Assembly: GCF_003014485.1 (NCBI RefSeq)
Contig: NZ_PYGA01000023.1
Location: forward strand, 1 to 46,159
Source of the DNA: Murinocardiopsis flavida
Lineage (GTDB): Bacteria; Actinomycetota; Actinomycetes; Streptosporangiales; Streptosporangiaceae
DNA: 46,159 bases
Direction of reading: 5' to 3'
The translations under genes were made by a program, and so were the position numbers. Below the pieces are notes generated by a model, which was not told the DNA's origin, did not search any database, and saw only the letters and a program-made list of their open reading frames with translations. Below are positions 41,562 through 46,159 of the stretch, one piece after another. Positions within the stretch are counted from its first letter, which is position 1, and the number at the start of each line of letters is the position of its first letter.

Positions 41562-41860
41562 TGCGTCGTCTCCAGTCCTGCTCTTGCCGGTGGGGCCGAC
41601 CGGCGACCGGCGCCGACAGGCGCCGTTGCCGCCAACGCTATCGCCTCGGCGGCGGACGGCAGCGGACCGCACCGCCCGAGTCGGCTGAACGGGTGGCCCT
41701 ACCCCTACCCGCACACGGGCGGCATCCCCCGTGCCCGGGCGCCGCTGCGCTGATTGCCTTGTCCCTGGCCGAATCCACGGCCGCAGACCCGGTCAGGCGG
41801 GCGGAACCGGTTGTGTGCCGACCGCCTCACCTCCGGAGCCAGGGAACAGGAGCGATCACG
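41562..41860. other. Divergent spacer between PLD-like and CPBP protease genes
   Basis: About 300 bases without a supported gene. AGGAG eight bases before GTG 41861 serves the protease gene. No clear promoter elements or repeats seen. Confidence 0.4.
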
Positions 41861-42748
41861 GTGAGCATGCGGATCCGCGGAGTGGCGGTGTTCCTCGCGC
41901 TGACGTTCGGCGTGTCGTGGGCGGGGATGTTCGGCGCGAAGGCGCTGGGGTACTCGCTGGTCGACCCAATGGTGCAGCTTCTCGCCTTCGCCTTCGTCCC
42001 CGCGCTGGCGGCCGTGGCGGTGCGCGCCTGGGTGACGCGGGAGGGGTTCGCCGACGCGGGGATGGCGCTGCGGTTGCGCAGCGGGTGGGTCCACTACGTC
42101 GCCGCCGGGCTGGGCCCGCTCGCGCTGGTCGCGGCGACGGCGGGGCTGGCGGCGGCGCTGGGGTGGTGGACGCCGGACCTGTCCCCGCTGGACCGCATGG
42201 TCCCCGGAGTCCCGGGGTGGCTGTTCGTGCTCCTGCTGGTCGCCGCCATGCCGGTCCTCTCGCTCCTGTACTGGGGCGAGGAGTTCGGCTGGACGAGCTA
42301 CCTGCGGCTGCGCCTGTTCCCCGGGCGCCCGGGCGCGGCGACCGTCGCCACGGGGCTCATCTGGGCGGTCTGGCACTACCCGCTGGCCTTCCTCGGCTAC
42401 ATCGAGTTCGACAACGTGGCCCTCGGCCTCGCCGTGTGGACCGGCTCGTTCCTGCTCCAGGAGGTCATCCTCACCTGGCTGCGGCTGTCGAGCGGCAGCG
42501 TGTGGACCGCGAGCCTCGCCCATGCGGGCAACAACATGGTCCTCGCCCTGCTCAACGGCGTGCTCCTCACCGAGGCCGGCGGCATCCCCGACCTGACCGT
42601 GATGCTGCTGGCGATGGTGCCGATGGCCGCGGTGTGCGCGTGGATCGTCGGCACCGGGCGGCTCTCGGCCGACCGGGTCGCACCCGGCGGCGCGCCGATC
42701 GGGACGGCGGCCGGCGCCCGGGAGGACACGGCGGGCGCCGGTCGGTAG
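41861..42748 (+). CDS. CPBP family intramembrane metalloprotease (CAAX protease-like)
   Basis: A 295-residue membrane protein with about eight hydrophobic helices (the first, VAVFLALTFGVSWAGMFGAK). The active-site motif 1 is GEEFGWTSYLRLRL (E-E plus Arg), motif 2 is WAVWHYPLAF and motif 3 is SLAHAGNNM, giving the Glu and His metal ligands in the membrane. Family members cleave or modify small membrane peptides, and in bacteria some give bacteriocin immunity. Start GTG 41861 has AGGAG eight bases upstream; ATG 41867 is an alternative. It lies 32 bases before the MpaB-like gene and may form an operon with it. Confidence 0.88.
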   Translation: MSMRIRGVAVFLALTFGVSWAGMFGAKALGYSLVDPMVQLLAFAFVPALAAVAVRAWVTREGFADAGMALRLRSGWVHYVAAGLGPLALVAATAGLAAALGWWTPDLSPLDRMVPGVPGWLFVLLLVAAMPVLSLLYWGEEFGWTSYLRLRLFPGRPGAATVATGLIWAVWHYPLAFLGYIEFDNVALGLAVWTGSFLLQEVILTWLRLSSGSVWTASLAHAGNNMVLALLNGVLLTEAGGIPDLTVMLLAMVPMAAVCAWIVGTGRLSADRVAPGGAPIGTAAGAREDTAGAGR

Positions 42749-42780
42749 GGTTCCTGCGGACATTTCCATGGAGGTGCGCG

Positions 42781-43959
42781 ATGGTGATCGGGTCCGGGCA
42801 TGCGGCCGCGCCGCTGCGGTTGTACAACGCCGCCGAGGTGCGCGAGCGGCACGGGGCCGCGGAACTGGACCTCGTGGTCGGCGCGCTGGGCGAGGGCGAC
42901 CCGCTGGCCGACGCGGTCATCGCGGAGTTCGCCGAGCACGGTCGGGCGGCCCGGTCGGCGCTTGCCACCGGGCTGGCCGAGGGTCTGGACGCGCTCGCCG
43001 ACCCCCCGCCCGCCGTCGCGGCGCTGCTGCGCGCGTCGGAGGACGCGATCGCGGCGGCCGACACCGCGCAACTTGAGCGCGGCGACCTCGCCAACCTGGG
43101 CGTCGACCCGTTCTGGAGCCGGATCGCGTTCGCGCTCGGTTCCCTCGTGCACACCTACAGCGCCCCGGGCATCGCCCGGGTCCTCATCGGCACGGGGCGG
43201 CTCACCGACGGCGCGGCCCGCCGCCTCGCCGAGACCGGCCTGTGGCGCACCAACGCCATCCTGCCCGGCGGGCTGCTGCGCGGCGCGCCCGGCTACACCG
43301 ACACCGTGCAGGTGCGGCTACTGCACGCGCGGGTGCGCGCCAACGCGCTCGCCACCGGCTGGGACACCGGGGCGTGGGGCGTCCCCATCAACGCGGTGGA
43401 CGCGGCGCGGACCTGGCTCGACTTCACCGTGGTCCCGTTCAGGGCGTTGGAGCGGGTCGGCGTCACCCTGACCGCCGAGGAGGAGGCCGACCTCTACCGC
43501 TACTGGCGGCACGTCGCCGATCTGGTCGGCGTGGACCGGCGGTTCTCCGCGCGCGTGCACGACCACGCGTCAGCGGACGCGCTGCTGACGCTCGTCGACG
43601 CCGCCAACGACCCGCCCGACGACACCGCCCGCGCCCTCGTCCGCGCGCTGCTCGACGCCCTGGCCGTCCCCATGGGCAAGGCCCTGGCGCTGCCCGACCC
43701 GTCGGTGCGCACCCTGCTCGCCGCGCTGCTTCGGCTGATGCAGGGCGACGCGGCCGCCGACGCGCTCGGGATCGAGGCGGCCGACGCCGCCCCGTTCGTC
43801 CCCCTGTTCGCCATGGGCAACGCGGGCACCCGCCGCTGGCAGCGGGCGAGCCCGGAGTCCTGGGACGCCGCGCTGGCCGAGTACACCCGGTACCGGCGCG
43901 CCGAGTACCAACTCCCGGGCACCGAGTACCGCAGTGCCGCGGCCGGTTCCGACGGCTGA
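42781..43959 (+). CDS. Oxygenase MpaB/latex-clearing-protein family (DUF2236) protein
   Basis: A 392-residue, mostly helical protein. The core features are a GYTDTVQVRLLHARVRANAL helix, with the Q-x-R-x-x-H residues that bind b-type haem in relatives, followed by WGVPINAVDAARTWLDFTVV and then DLYRYWRHVADLVGVDRRFS. These mark the MpaB/Lcp (DUF2236) family, haem oxygenases that cleave isoprenoid C=C bonds, as in mycophenolate or rubber breakdown. Its own substrate is unknown. The start ATG 42781 follows GGAGGTG by seven bases. Not secreted (no signal peptide). Convergent with panF. Confidence 0.82.
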   Translation: MVIGSGHAAAPLRLYNAAEVRERHGAAELDLVVGALGEGDPLADAVIAEFAEHGRAARSALATGLAEGLDALADPPPAVAALLRASEDAIAAADTAQLERGDLANLGVDPFWSRIAFALGSLVHTYSAPGIARVLIGTGRLTDGAARRLAETGLWRTNAILPGGLLRGAPGYTDTVQVRLLHARVRANALATGWDTGAWGVPINAVDAARTWLDFTVVPFRALERVGVTLTAEEEADLYRYWRHVADLVGVDRRFSARVHDHASADALLTLVDAANDPPDDTARALVRALLDALAVPMGKALALPDPSVRTLLAALLRLMQGDAAADALGIEAADAAPFVPLFAMGNAGTRRWQRASPESWDAALAEYTRYRRAEYQLPGTEYRSAAAGSDG

Positions 43960-43960
43960 G

Positions 43961-43986
43961 GCGTCATCCGCGGCCGCGGATGACGC
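43961..43986. terminator. Perfect 26-base palindrome after the MpaB-like gene
   Basis: GCGTCATCCGCGG followed directly by its reverse complement, starting two bases after the stop codon. No U run. Likely terminator. Confidence 0.6.
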
Positions 43987-44029
43987 GCGGGACGCGCCGC
44001 CGAACGGGGCGGGCCGCGGACGGGGATCC

Positions 44030-44118
44030 CCTGGGAGGGTGGCGATCCCCGCCCGCGGTGTCTGGCCGCGGGTGGAGACCCCCTGGGAGGGTCGGGGATC
44101 CCCGCCCGCGGCGGGACC
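44030..44118. repeat. Two-copy direct repeat in the MpaB-panF gap
   Basis: CCCCTGGGAGGGT, then (C)GG(G)GATCCCCGCCCGCGG, occurs twice about 57 bases apart (starting near 44029 and 44087). The copies contain the palindrome GGGGATCCCC and complementary CCGCCCGCGG/CCGCGGGTGG parts that could pair. The function is unknown; the remainder of this 243-base gap holds no gene. Confidence 0.6.
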
Positions 44119-44202
44119 GTACGCGCTGGATGGCGGTACGGTCCGGTGGACCGGGGGCGCAAGAGGGAGTTCCACGCCCCCGGGGCGGCAGGACGGCGCC
44201 GC

Positions 44203-45708
44203 CTAGCGTGTCCGGTGCACGGTCTCCCCCAACCGGTCGATCTCGGCCTGGGTGCCCCAGAACTTCACCAGCACCGCGCGCCGCGGCGGCGGGCCGAGGT
44301 AGCTGCCGAGCAGGAACAGCACCAGCGCCACCACCGAGGACGTCGCAATGGGGAACATCCCGAGGGCGAGCGCCGGCGCCCAGTTGTTGACCAGGACGTA
44401 CCAGGCCATCCCGCCCACCATCGACAGCCCGGCGCCCAAGGCGTTGGCGCGCTTCCAGTACAGGCCGAGGACGAGCGGGAAGAAGAACGCCACCTCCAGC
44501 CCGCCGATGGCGTAGATGACCAGGAGTTCCAGGTAGGGCGGCGGGTCGAGCGCCAGGTACAGCACCAGCGCCGTCAAACCCAGCGTCGCGGCCGAGGTCA
44601 CCACGGACGTGCGGCCGTCGCTGATGCGGGGGTTCACGTAGTTGGTGTAGAGGTCGCGGATGATCGTGCCCGAGACGACCAGGATCATCGCGTCGACCGT
44701 CGACATCACGGCCGCCAGTGGCGCGGCGAACAGGATCCCCGCCATGCCCTCGGGCAGCACCTCGATGATCGTGGTGGGCAGCGCCAGGTCGCCGACCTCC
44801 ATGTCCGGCTGGTAGTAGCGCGCCATCATCCCCATGGTGAGGAAGCCGAGGGTGATGACGGTCATGACCAGCGGCCCGACCTTCATCGCCGTGTGCACCG
44901 CCTTGGAGTCGCGGTAGCTCATCGCCCGGACCGCGAGGTGCGGCAGCACCGCGAACATCAGGCCCAGTTGCAGTGAGTACGAGGCGATCATCTGCGGCGT
45001 GAACCCGCCCGGCCCCGGCAGCTCGAACAGCTCCGGCGCGGTGCTCATGACGTGGTCGTTGACCGGGCCCATCCCGCCGGCGGCGGCGAGCAGCGCCACC
45101 CACACCAGCACCGCCCCGACGAGCATGATGATGCCCTGGAACACGTCGCTGATCGCGTCGGCCAGGAAGCCGCCGAAGGTCGTGTAGATGCCGATCACCA
45201 CGGCGAGGCACACCAGCAGCAGCGTGTAGTCGACCCCCGTCGCCGCCTCCAGCAGCCGGGTGCCGCCGACGAACTGCGGGACCATGTAGGCGGTCAGGAA
45301 CAGCACGATGCCGACCGAGCTGAGGATCACCACGAACGGGCTCTCGTAGCGGAACCGCAGCATGTCCACGATCGACAGCGCGTTGAGCTTGCGCCCCAGG
45401 ATGGCGAACTTCTTGCCGAGCACCGCCAGGGCGATGAACGCCGTGGGCACCTGGAAGATCGACACCAGCACCCAGCCGTAGCCCTCGCCGTAGACCAGGC
45501 CGGGGCCGCCGATGAACGTCCCCGCGCTCGCCCCGCTGGCGAGCAGCGTGAACATCAGCAGCAGCCAGCCCAGCGACCGGCCGCCCATGTAGTAGTGCTC
45601 GGTCTTGGTGCCCTCGGCGGCCTCGCGGCGCCGCCGGTAGCTCCACCAGGCGATCACCATGAGGATCGCGACGTAGAGCAGGATCGGGATGATGATGCCC
45701 CAGCGCAT
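44203..45708 (-). CDS. panF: Sodium:solute symporter, PanF-like (pantothenate)
   Basis: A 501-residue transporter of the SSS family with about 13 helices. The first segment, IIIPILLYVAILMVIAWWSY, is followed by EHYYMGGRSLGWLLLMFTLL and ASGASAGTFIGGPGLVYGEG, which hold sodium-site residues. Further matches are KLNALSIVDMLRFRYES, GGFLADAISDVFQGIIML and FAAPLAAVMSTVDAMILVVS, typical of PanF. The small upstream gene encodes a YhdT-like protein, the partner found beside panF in E. coli, which supports the pantothenate assignment. Substrate assignment remains by context and by resemblance. Confidence 0.82.
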   Translation of the reverse strand: MRWGIIIPILLYVAILMVIAWWSYRRRREAAEGTKTEHYYMGGRSLGWLLLMFTLLASGASAGTFIGGPGLVYGEGYGWVLVSIFQVPTAFIALAVLGKKFAILGRKLNALSIVDMLRFRYESPFVVILSSVGIVLFLTAYMVPQFVGGTRLLEAATGVDYTLLLVCLAVVIGIYTTFGGFLADAISDVFQGIIMLVGAVLVWVALLAAAGGMGPVNDHVMSTAPELFELPGPGGFTPQMIASYSLQLGLMFAVLPHLAVRAMSYRDSKAVHTAMKVGPLVMTVITLGFLTMGMMARYYQPDMEVGDLALPTTIIEVLPEGMAGILFAAPLAAVMSTVDAMILVVSGTIIRDLYTNYVNPRISDGRTSVVTSAATLGLTALVLYLALDPPPYLELLVIYAIGGLEVAFFFPLVLGLYWKRANALGAGLSMVGGMAWYVLVNNWAPALALGMFPIATSSVVALVLFLLGSYLGPPPRRAVLVKFWGTQAEIDRLGETVHRTR

Positions 45709-45714
45709 CGGCTG

Positions 45715-46056
45715 CTACCTCCCCGCCCGGTCGGCTTCGGCGCCCTCGTCGGCCGAGAGCGGCATGTCCGTGAAGTACCGGTGGACGAGGACGTAGGCGA
45801 TCCCGGAGAACACGAGGCACGCCACGGGGACCGACCAGAAGAACCAGTCGGGGAAGCCGAGCACGAACGTCAGCTCCTCGGCCTTCTTGCCGCCCCCGAT
45901 GAGCCACGCGGTCGCGGTGACCACCACGGTGAACGCCACCCAGTAGCCGACCGCGATGTACATCTCGCGCTCGGCCACGCGGTAGCGCGGGTCCTCCTCG
46001 AAGGGCTCGTCCTCGGCGGGTTCGTCGAATGGAGGTCGGGTTCCGGTGTCCGTCAT
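45715..46056 (-). CDS. yhdT: YhdT-like small membrane protein (DUF997)
   Basis: A 113-residue protein. The N-terminal 25 residues are acidic (PFDEPAEDEPFEEDPRYRVA). Two membrane helices follow (VGYWVAFTVVVTATAWLIGG and FWSVPVACLVFSGIAYVLVH), separated by ELTFVLGFPDWFF, the conserved G-x-P-x-W-F loop of YhdT/DUF997. It lies six bases upstream of panF on the same strand, the order known from enterobacteria, and is likely a small subunit or accessory protein of the symporter. Confidence 0.85.
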   Translation of the reverse strand: MTDTGTRPPFDEPAEDEPFEEDPRYRVAEREMYIAVGYWVAFTVVVTATAWLIGGGKKAEELTFVLGFPDWFFWSVPVACLVFSGIAYVLVHRYFTDMPLSADEGAEADRAGR

Positions 46057-46073
46057 TGAGGATCCTTATCGCG

Positions 46074-46159
46074 TCAGGGCCCGGTGAGCGGACGTTCGGC
46101 CAAGCCGGTGACCAGGGCGACGACCAGGGGCACGCGTTGGCGGGTCGCATGGAGGTCGA
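46074..46159 (-). CDS. Possible C-terminal end of an upstream gene (partial)
   Basis: The minus-strand frame that enters at the right edge reads DLHATRQRVPLVVALVTGLA and stops at 46076-46074, 17 bases before the yhdT ATG. The helical, hydrophobic composition is compatible with a real protein end. Too short to identify. Confidence 0.3.
   Translation of the reverse strand, partial: DLHATRQRVPLVVALVTGLAERPLTGP

Noticed and set aside
43964-46150. 728-codon open frame over panF/yhdT in another frame
   Set aside because: The panF and YhdT motifs are in the other frames; this one is His/Arg/Gly-rich noise.

Overview
The window is a very GC-rich (visually about 73-75%), gene-dense piece of an actinomycete chromosome. 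Pointers to an actinomycete are a large SARP/AfsR-type regulator, a GH42 beta-galactosidase operon with a CUT1 sugar transporter but no ATPase gene, many GntR/TetR/IclR/MocR regulators, frequent GTG starts and ATGA/GTGA gene overlaps. A Nocardiopsis/Streptomonospora-like member is my guess only. I see no rRNA, tRNA, CRISPR array or intact insertion sequence.

Layout. (1) 1-6.6 kb is a patchwork: the end of an HNH nuclease gene with a 14-C tract; two RibD/DHFR-like genes with related leader sequences; an MFS sugar transporter broken by one in-frame TAG; a NagB-like sugar-phosphate deaminase divergent from a GntR/UTRA regulator with two matching inverted operator copies between them; a cupin gene cut off after 77 codons, gene debris, and a DUF433/PIN-like toxin-antitoxin pair of visibly lower GC. 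(2) 6.6-14.6 kb: a DrrC-like UvrA protein divergent from its TetR regulator; a sulfatase-fold protein that has lost its catalytic residues; a small membrane protein with a repetitive tail; a roughly 290-bp inverted-repeat element; DUF1992 and TetR genes around a palindrome. (3) 14.7-20.8 kb: a beta-galactoside operon (GH42 enzyme, lipoprotein, two permeases) divergent from a GntR/FCD regulator. (4) 20.9-31.1 kb: an IclR regulator, a four-gene OpuC/OpuB-type quaternary-amine ABC transporter ending in a strong terminator, then a five-gene operon (Fae-like formaldehyde-activating protein, enolase-superfamily enzyme, aldehyde dehydrogenase, 3-hydroxyisobutyrate-dehydrogenase-like enzyme, iron alcohol dehydrogenase) with its own promoter and palindrome. 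(5) 31.1-46.2 kb: ArsR, LysE exporter, MocR/PdxR regulator, phosphotransferase, RDD membrane protein, RibD-like protein plus FMN reductase, the SARP regulator, a phospholipase-D/cardiolipin-synthase-like protein, a CPBP protease, an MpaB-type oxygenase and a yhdT-panF symporter pair.

How the genes work together. The beta-galactosidase operon is a complete import-and-hydrolyse unit except for the ATPase, which is presumably a shared MsiK-type protein elsewhere. The most interesting block is the fae-centred catabolic operon beside the OpuC-type transporter and the IclR gene. It looks like a route in which an imported compound is dehydrated or epimerised and then oxidised, with release or trapping of formaldehyde. 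No described pathway that I know has this set of genes. The second highlight is the pseudo-sulfatase at 10029-11789. Start codons were chosen by ribosome-binding-site spacing, and all functions are inferred from reading motifs, without database searches.
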